Shown here piece after piece: positions 20,798-30,930 of a DNA stretch of 64,000 nucleotides. Below the pieces are notes generated by a model. The model searched no databases. It worked only from the letters and a program-made list of their open reading frames with translations, and was not told the origin of the DNA. Position 1 is the first letter of the stretch. The number at the start of each line of letters is the position of its first letter. This DNA is from Vibrio sp. CDRSL-10 TSBA (GTDB taxonomy: Bacteria; Pseudomonadota; Gammaproteobacteria; Enterobacterales; Vibrionaceae). The DNA is taken from assembly GCA_039696685.1 (NCBI GenBank), contig CP155566.1:1798001-1862000 (forward strand). The letters run 5' to 3'. The position numbers and the translations under genes were made by a program.

Positions 20798-23700
20798 ATG
20801 CGAATGAAAACGTCAGTGATGGCGCTGGGATTATTCAGCAGCCTGGCGCTGTACGGCTGCGGCAGTGATAAAGACTCACCATCAGCAGCCAGTTCCACTT
20901 ACAGTGTCAAAGCGATTGATGGCTACTTACGTGGTGCTTTGGTCTGGCTGGATCTGGATCAGGATTTCCAGTTGGATGACAACGAACCTTCGGCAACATC
21001 ACAAAGCGGCGGTGTTGCCGAACTTGATGTCAGTGGCATCGCCAATCCGGAAAACTACCCGGTTGTTGTACAGGCTATCCGCGGAGAAACCGTTGATGAA
21101 GATACCGGTAATGCGGTATCGAAACGACTTCACCCTCTCCGCTCCGCCGGGCACTGCTCAGGTCACGCCCCTCTCTACATTAGTTCATATTGAAGTGACG
21201 TCCGGCAGTTCAGCCGATGTGGCCAGCGCGCAAACAAAAATAGCCAATCAACTCGGCATTAGTGAACAAGATACACTTTCTGACTATAAAGCCAGTGGCA
21301 GTAGCGGTGCCGCTTTTGCTGCACGCAGTCTGGTATCATCAGGATCAATGCCTCAGACTCCGCAAGATCTCAATGCAGCAGCGACGGATAACGATGGTAG
21401 CAATGAGTTACTCGACAACGCGGTTATCGTTTCCGTCGTGATCAAAGCTGAGGTGGAAAGCAAATCGCCTGAACAACTCGATTCAACCTATATCAATAGT
21501 GCCGGTGCAGTGGATACTGATTCCGATGGCGATGGCATCCCTGATAATGATGACGCCTTTCCGGACGATGCCGGCGAATGGGCTGACAGCGACAATGATG
21601 GTACTGGTGACAACGCAGACAGCGATGATGACGGTGATAATGTTGCTGATGATGAAGACGCCTTCCCGTTCGATCCGGAGGAAAGTGTCGATACCGATGG
21701 TGATGGCATCGGTGATAATGCTGACACCGACGACGACAACGATGGTGTTGCGGACGGCGATGATGACTTCCCGCTTGATGAAGACGAGAGCCTCGATACA
21801 GACGGCGATGGCACCGGTAACAACGCTGACGCAGATGATGATAACGATGGTGTCGCAGACAGCGATGACGCCTTCCCGCTCGATGAAAATGAGAGCGTCG
21901 ATACAGACGGTGACGGCACCGGTAACAACGCAGATACCGACGACGATGATGACGGGGTTCCCGATGCGATTGACGATGATCCGCTCGATGATTCAGTCGG
22001 TGCAGGCGATACTGGTCAGATAATCCAGTATTTGCAGCAACAAACGGCCGTCTATGCTCTGTACGCCGATGATGACGACAACGACCAGATTCGGGTATAC
22101 AGCGAAATGCTGACCATCAACGGTACAATGGCAATGATGGACAGCACTAAACTGGTCAAAGCCGATAAAACCGAGGTGAGTGTCAGCAGCGAAAATTCAG
22201 ACCTGGTGCTGACTGAAACGGGCTGGAGTACCCAAAACGGGCTTTATACTATTGATTTCTCTGATAACGCTTTGGTGGCTTATCCAAGCGATCATACCGC
22301 TCTGCGTTATACCCTGAGTGGCAGTTTACGTTCTCTGGCCGGCAGCCTGGTGGCTGACACCGACATCGACTGGGATGACTTCAGCAATCAAGCCGCAACC
22401 TATCCGCAAGATGCTTATCTGATTTCGCTCGGATTGACTCCGGCTCAGAATAACTACTACCTGTGGGACTGGACGCCGTATATTCACGACAGTCCGGACA
22501 ATAACCATGAAGGTGCGACCAGCCTGTCAGAACTGATTTTTGCTGAAGCCGGCTCTGCAAGTGTCTCAACTTCAGAACTGCAGGGGATGAGTATTGGCGA
22601 CAGTATTCTGGTTAAACTTGTCGAAGGCGGCGTAGCGCAGTACTACCAGGCCGACTGGCAATCTGGCATCGCAACTCTGGTTGCCACTTCAACCTGGGCT
22701 CAGCAGACCATCAATAATGAATCCCTGCTGTTGTTCACTCTTCCGCAGGACGCACTGACTGCGTTTGGTGACGCATTTGATGAGCCGACACCACATATGC
22801 TGGCCAGTGTTTATCAGGGAGCGGTGTACATAGGTAATATGGAAATGGCCGGCATTATGCTGGATGACGAAGATATCACGTTGTTTAGTGAAAGTGCCAA
22901 AACTGCGCTGCTCGCTGCTGCCGATATCCCGCTTAACCAATGCAATGAAGGTGACAATGACGGGTTAACCAGCGTGACCATGAGCGACTTCGAATCTGCT
23001 ATCGAGAGCTGTTATGGCTCTGCCGCTATCAGCGAGGAAATGGTATCAGGCAATAATTTCCACCGGGTACGCGGTGACGGTTCAACCCGCGATTACAGCT
23101 TTAATGCCGATTACACCATGACGACATACCGTGACGGTCAGGAAGGCTACACCACAACCTGGGCCATTGAAAACGGCTATATCAAGATCACCGACAGCAG
23201 TCTGCCAGACGAAAGCTGGTATTGGGCATTAGTCGATTCATCAGACTCGCAATGGTCGCTCAAGTTTCTTCGAAACCTACAGCGATGAAAACGGTGACGT
23301 GGTCACAGAAATCTGGTCAGACACCGTTGCACAGATAGAATTGGGCGCCTGTTCAGTCGAACAAGGTCTTGGCAAAAGTTACACTGACTTCACCGCCACC
23401 CTGGACAGCTATCAGAGCTGTAACGGCGTCCTGCCAACAATCAGCGCGAGCGATTTGTACGGCGCTGAGCTGCTGCGGATACGCTCCAATGGCGAGACTC
23501 GGTTGTATACTTTCGCCGCAGACGGTACTGCACAATTTTACCGGGACGGTATGGTTCGTGCCCGCAACTGGCTGATTAATGCTGATGGCTATATTGAGCT
23601 GCGTTACAGCGATGACAGCACGGATCAATACCTGGCATTGCTGGCGGAGCCCGATGGCGACGATATCCTGCAGTTTGCTGTCTTTACCCCGGAAGATGAG

Positions 23701-24204
23701 GAAATCTGGCTGACCCGATACACCAGTATTGATGGCAATCCGGAGATCAGCGAGTGCACCTTGGGCAACACAGATTGGGATGATGTTAACGAGGTTCCAC
23801 TGAGTTTTGTCGACTACACCACTTATCTCCAGTCGGTGAATGACTGCCTGTCGCAAACCGGCTCTGCAGCGTTATTCAGTAACGCATTCATGGCTCAGTT
23901 ACCGCGAACCATGTCTAGTACAGCCCCGGGTGATAATTCGGCCTACCTGTTTAACGCCGAAGGTGTCGGCAGCTACAGCGATGATGACGGCAGCTATGCG
24001 TTTACCTGGGCAGTTGATGATACAAGTGGTGAACTGACGGTGACTCTGACCGCGGGAACGACGACTTATGTCGACAACATGCATATTGTCGACACGGACG
24101 GGGTTAACTTCTCACTGAAAGTGATGTCACGCTCAACGGAATGGCAAGGCATTGCTGAAACTGACGAGGGCGAAGTGTGGACTGACGTCTACTCTTTCGA
24201 GTAA
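20798..24204 (+). CDS. Large lipoprotein with thrombospondin type-3 calcium repeats and three tandem C-terminal domains; two frame breaks
   Basis: About 1134 residues after repair. Signal peptide with lipobox LALYGCGSD, so probably outer-membrane anchored. Residues about 25-130 look like a carboxypeptidase-regulatory/Ig-like module (AIDGYLRGALVWLDLDQD). Around 21515-22000 lie five acidic DxDxDG-type repeats (TDSDGDGIPDNDDAFP, TDGDGTGNNADADDDNDG), the calcium-binding thrombospondin type-3 pattern. The C-terminal half holds three diverged copies of a domain of about 110 residues (TRDYSFNADYTMTTYRDG; TRLYTFAADGTAQFYRDG; SAYLFNAEGVGSYSDDDG). Frame breaks at 21121-21125 and 23264-23268 are both GAAC to GAAAC; removing one base each restores AVSNDFTLSAPP and SLKFFETYSDENG. 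Start decided by AAGGA seven bases upstream. Function unknown; surface adhesion or a structural role is a guess. Confidence 0.75.
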
Positions 24205-24234
24205 ACGTGTCGTGTTATTTTCAAGCGCTGTTTT

Positions 24235-24302
24235 TTTAAAGGACATCGTGATTTAAAGAACATTGTGATTTAAAGAACACTGCCAGTTAAACTGAACATA
24301 CG
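24235..24302. repeat. 17-bp tandem repeat, four diverged copies
   Basis: Units start TTTAAAGGACATCGTGA (24235), TTTAAAGAACATTGTGA (24252), TTTAAAGAACACTGCCA (24269) and a degenerate fourth. It lies just after the lipoprotein stop and before a terminator. Confidence 0.8.
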
Positions 24303-24316
24303 CCTGAAAAACAAAC

Positions 24317-24350
24317 GAAAAAAAGCCCGGTTTGATGCCGGGCTTCTTTT
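24317..24350. terminator. Bidirectional intrinsic terminator between lipoprotein gene and queD
   Basis: AAAAAAAGCCCGG-TTTGATG-CCGGGCTTCTTTT; A and T runs on both sides serve the two convergent genes. Confidence 0.85.
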
Positions 24351-24364
24351 CATCTGTGACCTAA

Positions 24365-24724
24365 TCAGCCGGTATAAATACAACCTGCGGTACAGGTTTC
24401 TTTAATTTCGACTTTGCTCAGCATCGGCAGATCAGGCTTCAGCTGTTGCCAAATCCATTTGGCCAGCACTTCGCTGGTTGGGTTTTCCAAACCTTCAATG
24501 TTATTCAGGTAGTAGTGGTCCAGACGATCGTAAATCGGTTTAAACGCGGCTTTGATTTCCGCAAAGTCCACCAGCCAACCTGTATGAGGATCCACGTCAC
24601 CTGCTACGTACAGGCGAACTAAAAAAGAGTGTCCATGCAGACGACCGCACTTGTGACCTTCAGGCACATGTGGCAGATGGTGAGCTGCTTCAAACATGAA
24701 CTCTTTGTAAATCTCAGTTTTCAT
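24365..24724 (-). CDS. queD: 6-carboxy-5,6,7,8-tetrahydropterin synthase QueD
   Basis: A 119-residue member of the 6-pyruvoyl-tetrahydropterin synthase family acting in queuosine (7-deazaguanine) synthesis; it converts 7,8-dihydroneopterin triphosphate to 6-carboxytetrahydropterin. Zinc ligands are in FEAAHHLP and GRLHGHSF, the catalytic Cys in [10 protein letters not shown], and [11 protein letters not shown] and [12 protein letters not shown] are conserved. Length is typical. It is a monocistronic gene on the minus strand. Confidence 0.92.
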   Translation of the reverse strand: MKTEIYKEFMFEAAHHLPHVPEGHKCGRLHGHSFLVRLYVAGDVDPHTGWLVDFAEIKAAFKPIYDRLDHYYLNNIEGLENPTSEVLAKWIWQQLKPDLPMLSKVEIKETCTAGCIYTG

Positions 24725-25008
24725 CTCGGTTCTCAGGCTTTCAAAAGAGACGCAATACTACGGAATCTCACAGTGTGAGACAAGTCACTCTAACACTAAT
24801 TAAGCTTTTAGCAGCGAAAAGCGACGCAGCAGATAAAGAATGCCGTACCAAATGAAAAAAGATCACGCAAGATTCTTCCTGAGTCACAAATCCAAAATCC
24901 ACATTTTGTTTAAGGTCACAATAACTTAAGTTTCATTTTTGTAGAGATGCCTCTTTACCGTTACAGTCATTAAGTCCGCTCCCTACAATGATAATAAGAT
25001 AAATAATC

Positions 25009-26622
25009 ATGCGCTCAACCATCACTGCTAAACTGCTGTTAACTCTTGTTACTGTGTTTTTCATGGTATTAGCCGGCTCGACTGCTTATCAATATTGGCA
25101 GCAACGTGACCTTATCCATTCCGTGCTGAGTGAACAACTGCACGATAAAGCCAGCAACTATTTCGACAGCCTCAACATGATGATGCTGACCGGTACCATG
25201 GCGCAAAAAGAAACATTGCGCCAGAAAGCGCTGTCCCAACAAGGCATAGAGCAGGTTCGGGTATTAAGAAGTGACGCCGTCACCAAACTTTACGGCCCCG
25301 GTGCGGATTACCAGCAGCCGCAAGATGAGATTGACCGCCGCGCGCTGGGTGGCGAACTGGTACTGGAGCCTTATCAGGCCGACTGGGGCAAAGGACTGGT
25401 CGTTGCGCTGCCGATGAGGTCAAGTGAAAACTATCGCGGCACAAACTGTGTTGCGTGCCATATGGCCGCCGAAGGTGAAGTGCTTGGCGTGATTCGCCTT
25501 GAATATAACCTCAGCCAGCTGACACAACGGATCGATCATCGCACGCTGATTGGGATCGGTATCATGGCTGCCATTGCCCTGCTCGGTTTCCTGCTCACCA
25601 TGTGGCTGATTCGTAAACTGATCGTGCGCCCTATCCAACACACCTCACTGTTTATGCAGCGTGTCAGTGACAGTAAGGATCTGTCGCAACGGCTCAGACC
25701 AGGCAACCCGGATGAATTAGGTCAATTAGCCTCCTCAATCAATTCGTTGATTGATACTGTGTCACACAGCCTCAGCCAGGTACAAAACACCTCGCGCAGT
25801 CTGAGTCACTCTGCCAATCAACTGACCGATGTGGCACAGGTTACCGATCAGGCCGCGAACCACCAACAGAGTGAAACGGCTGTGGTGCAGATGAACATTG
25901 AAGAGATGCAGACCAAACAACGTCAGGTTGAACAGGCAACAATCGACGCTGCAGCTTTGATCAATCACACCACCCATGCCGCACAGCAGAGTGCGCAGCA
26001 GGCTCACATCGCCAGTCAGGACATCAAGCGCCTGGTCGGCGATATTGACGGGGTAAAAAACAAGATTGCCCAGCTCAACGACCAGACCAATGAAGTCTCC
26101 TCTATTCTGGAAGTGATTAAAGGCATCGCCGAACAGACCAATTTACTTGCCCTCAATGCGGCGATTGAAGCGGCCCGCGCCGGTGAACAAGGACGAGGAT
26201 TTGCAGTGGTTGCCGATGAAGTACGTAAACTCGCCTCACGGACCGCTGAAGCAACCGGTAATATTGAAAACATCATTGCCCAGTTCCAACGTGACAGTGA
26301 AACTTCGCTCACATCGGTCGACAGTGTCTCTGCCCAGGCGCACCAGCGCTCTGACGAAATTGAGCAGTTGTCATCTGTCATGACCAAAGTGGTGGCAGAA
26401 ATACAACAGGTGCTTGAGCATGCCAGTGGTATTCAGGAGCAAACCCGCCTGACCGCAACCGTCAGTCAGGAAGTGGAAGTTAAGATTGATATCATCACCA
26501 AACATGCCGATGAGACCTCCCAATCAGCCACCCAAACCCGGCAAATCAGCCTGAATCTCGAACAATTGTCCCAGCAGTTGGAAGCTCTGCTCAATCAATT
26601 TACGATTTCGCATAAGAAATGA
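25009..26622 (+). CDS. Methyl-accepting chemotaxis protein with c-type haem motif in the sensor domain
   Basis: A 537-residue chemoreceptor. Membrane helix 1 at about 8-27, periplasmic sensor domain to about 180, helix 2 at about 181-202, HAMP ([26 protein letters not shown]), then a signalling domain with the hairpin core [35 protein letters not shown]. The periplasmic domain contains CVACH (Cys147, Cys150, His151), a c-type haem attachment motif, within [20 protein letters not shown]. Haem-bearing MCP sensor domains are known and are thought to sense redox state or small gases; that role is inferred. Monocistronic, followed by asnS. Confidence 0.85.
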   Translation: MRSTITAKLLLTLVTVFFMVLAGSTAYQYWQQRDLIHSVLSEQLHDKASNYFDSLNMMMLTGTMAQKETLRQKALSQQGIEQVRVLRSDAVTKLYGPGADYQQPQDEIDRRALGGELVLEPYQADWGKGLVVALPMRSSENYRGTNCVACHMAAEGEVLGVIRLEYNLSQLTQRIDHRTLIGIGIMAAIALLGFLLTMWLIRKLIVRPIQHTSLFMQRVSDSKDLSQRLRPGNPDELGQLASSINSLIDTVSHSLSQVQNTSRSLSHSANQLTDVAQVTDQAANHQQSETAVVQMNIEEMQTKQRQVEQATIDAAALINHTTHAAQQSAQQAHIASQDIKRLVGDIDGVKNKIAQLNDQTNEVSSILEVIKGIAEQTNLLALNAAIEAARAGEQGRGFAVVADEVRKLASRTAEATGNIENIIAQFQRDSETSLTSVDSVSAQAHQRSDEIEQLSSVMTKVVAEIQQVLEHASGIQEQTRLTATVSQEVEVKIDIITKHADETSQSATQTRQISLNLEQLSQQLEALLNQFTISHKK

Positions 26623-26815
26623 GCAGTTAGGTAACATTAATGGTTGATGCTGACGAATTGACAGGTAATATGTTCCGTTGAATCTGTAAAATTCAATCCA
26701 TCCGAAAGTTCGCTTATTTGTTAACCACAACAAGCGCATCAACAACTGCGCTGAAGCAGTGGCGACCGTTTGAAGTTCGGGTGGAATTTTTACCTCAATG
26801 GAGATTATATCAAAC

Positions 26816-28217
26816 ATGACTTACGCGCCTGTAAAAGACGTACTAAGCGGTAAGCTGGCAGTTGACAGTGAAGTAACTGTTCGCGGCTGGATCCGTACAC
26901 GTCGCGATTCCAAAGCTGGAATTTCTTTCCTTGCCATCTATGACGGCTCTTGTTTCGACCCGATTCAGGCCGTGGTCCCTAATAATCTGAATAATTACAA
27001 CGACGAAGTACTGAAGCTGACAACCGGCTGTTCTGTCGAAGTAACAGGTAAAGTGGTTGAGTCTCCGGCGAGCGGTCAGGATTTTGAACTGGCAGCGACT
27101 GGCGTAAAAGTGGTTGGCTGGGTTGAAGATGCCGATACCTACCCGATGGCAAAAACCCGTCACTCAATTGAGTACTTACGTGAAGTAGCGCACCTGCGTC
27201 CGCGCACTAACGTGATCGGTGCGGTTGCCCGTGTACGTAACTGTCTGTCACAGGCAATTCACCGTTTTTACCATGAGCAAGGCTACTATTGGGTGTCTGC
27301 ACCACTGATCACTGCATCTGATGCCGAAGGTGCCGGTGAGATGTTCCGTGTCTCAACTCTGGACATGGAAAACCTGCCACGCACCGACAAAGGTGCGGTG
27401 GATTACAACGAAGATTTCTTCGGTAAAGAAACCTTCCTGACCGTATCTGGTCAGCTGAACGCCGAAGCCTACGCTTGTGCGCTGAGCAAGGTGTACACCT
27501 TTGGCCCGACTTTCCGTGCTGAAAACTCAAACACCAGCCGTCACCTGGCGGAATTCTGGATGGTTGAGCCTGAAGTCGCGTTTGCTGATCTGAACGATGT
27601 CGCGAAACTGGCCGAAGACATGCTGAAATACGTGTTTAAAGCGGTACTGGCAGAGCGTCGTGATGACCTGGAATTCTTCGCGCAACGTATCGACAAAGAT
27701 GCAGTGACTCGTCTGGAGAAATTTGTTTCTTCTGACTTCGCTCAGGTTGACTACACTGACGCGATCGAGATCCTGCTCAAATCAGGTAAAGAGTTCGAAT
27801 TCCCGGTTGAATGGGGTATCGACCTGGCATCAGAAACACGAGCGTTTCCTGGCTGAAGAGCACTTCGAAGCTCCGGTTATCGTGAAGAACTATCCTAAAG
27901 ACATCAAAGCGTTCTACATGCGTATGAACGACGATGGCAAAACGGTTGCAGCAATGGACGTTCTGGCACCGGGTATCGGTGAAATCATCGGTGGTTCACA
28001 GCGTGAAGAGCGCCTGGACGTACTGGATGCGCGTATGGTGGAAATGGGTATCGACCCTGAACACATGAACTGGTACCGTGATCTGCGCCGTTACGGCACA
28101 GTACCACACGCAGGTTTCGGCCTGGGCTTCGAGCGCCTGGTTTCTTACGTAACCGGTATGGGTAACGTTCGTGACGTGATCCCGTTCCCTCGTACGCCAC
28201 GCAGTGCAAACTTCTAA
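26816..28217 (+). CDS. asnS: Asparaginyl-tRNA synthetase, one frame break
   Basis: Class II aminoacyl-tRNA synthetase of 466 residues after repair, identical in length to E. coli AsnRS. An OB-fold anticodon-binding domain ([29 protein letters not shown]) precedes the catalytic core with motif 2 [21 protein letters not shown] and motif 3 [15 protein letters not shown]. The frame breaks at 27833-27837 (GAAAC for GAAC); removing one A gives [21 protein letters not shown]. An essential gene cannot tolerate this break, so it is an error in the sequence, not a mutation. ATG at 26816 follows the family N terminus ([10 protein letters not shown]). Confidence 0.97.
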
Positions 28218-28266
28218 GCTATAAGCATTAACGCCAAAAACCGCGTAATCGCAGCAAGAAATGATC

Positions 28267-28297
28267 AAGGCCTCCGTAATTACGGGGGCCTTTTTAT
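28267..28297 (+). terminator. Intrinsic terminator of asnS
   Basis: AAGGCCTCCGTAATTACGGGGGCCTT: stem GGCCTCCGTA / TACGGGGGCC, then TTTTTATT. Confidence 0.85.
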
Positions 28298-28404
28298 TAT
28301 CTGTCCCCTTCTCACTTGTGCTGCTTACATCCGGTGCAGCGTGCAAACTCAAATTGCAGCGAATTTAATTCGCTTAAGCCTCAGCGATTCTTGATTCTTA
28401 CAAG

Positions 28405-28440
28405 CTTGTTCATACTTATAACCTTGCTCATACTTATAAA
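28405..28440. repeat. 18-bp direct repeat, two copies
   Basis: CTTGTTCATACTTATAAC is followed at once by CTTGCTCATACTTATAAA. It ends 25 bases before the start codon of the next gene, in its leader. Confidence 0.75.
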
Positions 28441-28465
28441 GAGCATTGAACACCGGGAGCAGATC

Positions 28466-28702
28466 ATGAAAGTGTTTAAAATCGAGGACCTCTACTACAA
28501 CGGAGTCAAAGACGGGGTCCATAGCTGGGACCATCCTAACGCGTCTAACCCCTATTACTGGCACCCTGACTGGCTGCATATAGCGGAGGACGCAACCGGC
28601 CTGTATCCGAAACAGCCGCTTGACGTCCAAGATGGCGAAGAGGCAACGGAAGAGGATGCCAAGAAAGCCATCATCAAGCATCTTAACGATAAACAAGAGT
28701 GA
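28466..28702 (+). CDS. Small acidic conserved protein, unknown function
   Basis: A 78-residue soluble protein, MKVFKIEDLYYNGVKDGVHSW, rich in aromatic residues in the first half (PNASNPYYWHPDWLHI) and acidic in the second (DVQDGEEATEEDAKK). The start at 28466 has GGGAG nine bases upstream; a longer reading to 28316 has no ribosome site and runs through the direct repeat. I do not recognise the family. It appears monocistronic. Confidence 0.6.
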   Translation: MKVFKIEDLYYNGVKDGVHSWDHPNASNPYYWHPDWLHIAEDATGLYPKQPLDVQDGEEATEEDAKKAIIKHLNDKQE

Positions 28703-29277
28703 CAGCCGGAACGCACATCAACCACGCCTGGATCCAGCATCCGATAAATCAATAAGATGCCTATATTGTGCAGAAATTGTTATCGCCTGATTCCGCAAGC
28801 CTCGTCTGTTCACAGGCTCGCGGAATCTCGTCTCGTCCAGTCGTCGTACCCGTTCAACATTTCGGCGACAGGCTGGTTACTTTATCACCATCACAAACAG
28901 TTACCCCGTCAATCCAGAGACAGATCCGCGCCGACAAGCTATAAAAATCCCTTGAATTTACTTTGTTACGTAAAAGTTAACGATTACATGACACTTGTCA
29001 GCAAGTCGATAAACGGCCAAGCCTTATCGCACAGCAGGTAAAGGCTTTTTTACCACTGATTCCCATTCATCAATTTCTCATTAAACCGTGATTAAATTGC
29101 TAAAGCCGAGCCAAATTAATCGGCGAAAATCGCGCGTTTTTTCTGACTTCATAAACTAATTAAAATTTTTTAAATTTTTCTGTTAAGTGCTGTTGTCACA
29201 ACTATTGCAGAAAGGTATAACTACGATAAATTTCATTGAAAATTTTCTTCCCACCTTAACTAACATGGATGAGCATT
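28703..29277. other. Intergenic region upstream of aspC, possible small RNA at the 3' side
   Basis: About 575 bases without a convincing gene. A 94-codon frame at 28757-29041 has no ribosome site and atypical composition. At 29021-29052 AAGCCTT and AAGGCTT pair around a 15-base loop and are followed by TTTTTT, a terminator-like shape with no coding gene just before it. The last 150 bases are very AT-rich and probably hold the aspC promoter. Confidence 0.4.
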
Positions 29278-30468
29278 ATGTTTGAAAAAGTTGTCGCAGC
29301 TCCGGCTGACCCGATTCTTGGTCTTACTGAAGAGTTTAAAAAAGATCCTCGTACAGACAAAATCAACCTGGGTGTTGGTATTTACAAGAATGAAGCTGGT
29401 GAAACTCCCGTTCTTGCGACAGTGAAGAAAGCAGAAGCCGCGCTGCTGGAATCAGAAAAAACCAAATCTTACCTGACCATCGAAGGTACAGCAGAGTACG
29501 GACTGGCAGTTCAAAAACTGCTGTTCGGTGCAGACTCTGATATCGTCGCTCAGAAGCTGGCAAAAACTGCTCAAGCTCCTGGCGGTACCGGTGCACTGCG
29601 TGTTGCAGGTGAGTTCATCAAACGTCAAATCGGCGATGTTAAGGTGTGGATCAGCAACCCGACATGGGCAAACCATCACGGTGTATTCAACGCTGCGGGC
29701 CTGGAAACAGCGGCTTACTCATACTACAACGCAGAAGCGAAAGACAAAGATTTCGCGGCGATGGTCGCTGATCTTGAGCAAGCATCAGCAGGTGATGTCG
29801 TGCTGCTACACGGATGCTGCCACAACCCAACCGGTATCGATCCAACGGCTGACGAGTGGGAAACTCTGGCTAAACTGGTTGCAGACAAAGGCCTGCTGCC
29901 AATGTTTGACTTTGCATACCAAGGCTTCGCAAAAGGTGTGGAAGACGATGCTGCCGGTCTGCGTACATTTGCTAAGTACAACAAAGAGATCCTGGTTGCG
30001 AGCTCATTCTCTAAAAACTTCGGCCTGTACAACGAGCGTGTTGGTGCCTTCACTCTGGTTGCAGAATCAGAAGAAGTAGCAACCACTGCATTTTCTCAGG
30101 TCAAAGCAATCATCCGTTCTATCTACTCAAACCCGCCAGCTCACGGTGCTGCGGTAGTGACTCACATCCTGAACAATGCAGAACTGCGTCAGGAATGGGA
30201 AGCAGAAGTAGCAGAAATGCGTGAACGTATTCAGGAAATGCGCGAGCTGTTCGTAGCAACGCTGAAAGAAAAAGGCGTGACTGCAGATTTCAGCTTCATC
30301 GAACGTCAAAACGGCATGTTCTCTTTCTCTGGCCTGAGCAAAGAGCAAGTTAGCCGCCTGAAAGACGAGTTCGGTATCTACATCGTAGGTTCTGGCCGTA
30401 TCAGCGTTGCCGGTATGACCAAATCTAACATGCAGCCTCTGTGTGACGGTATCAAAGCGGTTCTGTAA
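29278..30468 (+). CDS. aspC: Aromatic/aspartate aminotransferase (class I, PLP)
   Basis: A 396-residue PLP enzyme, the same length as E. coli AspC. It transfers the amino group between aspartate and 2-oxoglutarate. Features: [45 protein letters not shown], and the PLP lysine in [15 protein letters not shown]; the substrate-binding arginine is in SGRISVAGM. The start ATG at 29278 is chosen on homology, with GGATGAG upstream. TyrB is a close paralogue; AspC is favoured by the [15 protein letters not shown] stretch and overall likeness. Confidence 0.9.
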   Translation: MFEKVVAAPADPILGLTEEFKKDPRTDKINLGVGIYKNEAGETPVLATVKKAEAALLESEKTKSYLTIEGTAEYGLAVQKLLFGADSDIVAQKLAKTAQAPGGTGALRVAGEFIKRQIGDVKVWISNPTWANHHGVFNAAGLETAAYSYYNAEAKDKDFAAMVADLEQASAGDVVLLHGCCHNPTGIDPTADEWETLAKLVADKGLLPMFDFAYQGFAKGVEDDAAGLRTFAKYNKEILVASSFSKNFGLYNERVGAFTLVAESEEVATTAFSQVKAIIRSIYSNPPAHGAAVVTHILNNAELRQEWEAEVAEMRERIQEMRELFVATLKEKGVTADFSFIERQNGMFSFSGLSKEQVSRLKDEFGIYIVGSGRISVAGMTKSNMQPLCDGIKAVL

Positions 30469-30495
30469 CTCGCGCTTTTACTGTTTCGCTGTTTT

Positions 30496-30523
30496 ACAAA
30501 GCCGGCCTCATGCCGGCTTTGTT
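30496..30523 (+). terminator. Intrinsic terminator of aspC
   Basis: CAAAGCCGGC-CTCAT-GCCGGCTTTG followed by TTGTTTT. Confidence 0.85.
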
Positions 30524-30930
30524 GTTTTCCCCTGCCCCGTATTTTTGCAAGTCACTTGTTTAAACCGAGTCGATGGTTAGGGATCGCTGCACAAATGGTG
30601 GCGATTCTTACCCGTCGTTCGAAACTTGAAAACCATTCGAGAATTGAAAATAGTTCTGAATACCCAGCCACTTAAGCTAGACTGAAATCACATCAACGCT
30701 TTTTGCTTATTGCATTGATAGGCCACACAGCCGGAAGATAACCGTCAGCTTGGGATACGATTTATTAAGCAAATAACCAGCAACGCACAGATAGCCATCA
30801 CCCGGCCGGTATTTTGGCGTGCATTTCTGTGTTATCGGAAAAATTCGTGTAGTATGAATACTTTCCAACAGCACTGAGCTGTGCTGTATATCCTTAACCA
30901 GCGTACACGTCACCACGCAAGGAGCCATAG
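30524..30930. other. Intergenic region before the CBS/DUF294 gene
   Basis: About 400 bases. Near 30620-30660 two diverged copies of an 18-19 base unit (TTCGAAACTTGAAAACCA / TTCGAGAATTGAAAATAG) resemble the other intergenic duplications. AAGGAG at about 30921 is the ribosome site of the next gene. No gene or hairpin otherwise seen. Confidence 0.45.

Noticed and set aside
21488..21928. A 146-codon Ser/Pro-rich frame on the minus strand
   Set aside because: It is the antisense shadow of the acidic calcium repeats; its low complexity follows from the GAT/GAC-rich sense codons.
28757..29041. A 94-codon frame between the 78-residue gene and aspC
   Set aside because: No ribosome site, odd composition, and it overlaps the start of a terminator-like hairpin; no protein family is recognisable.
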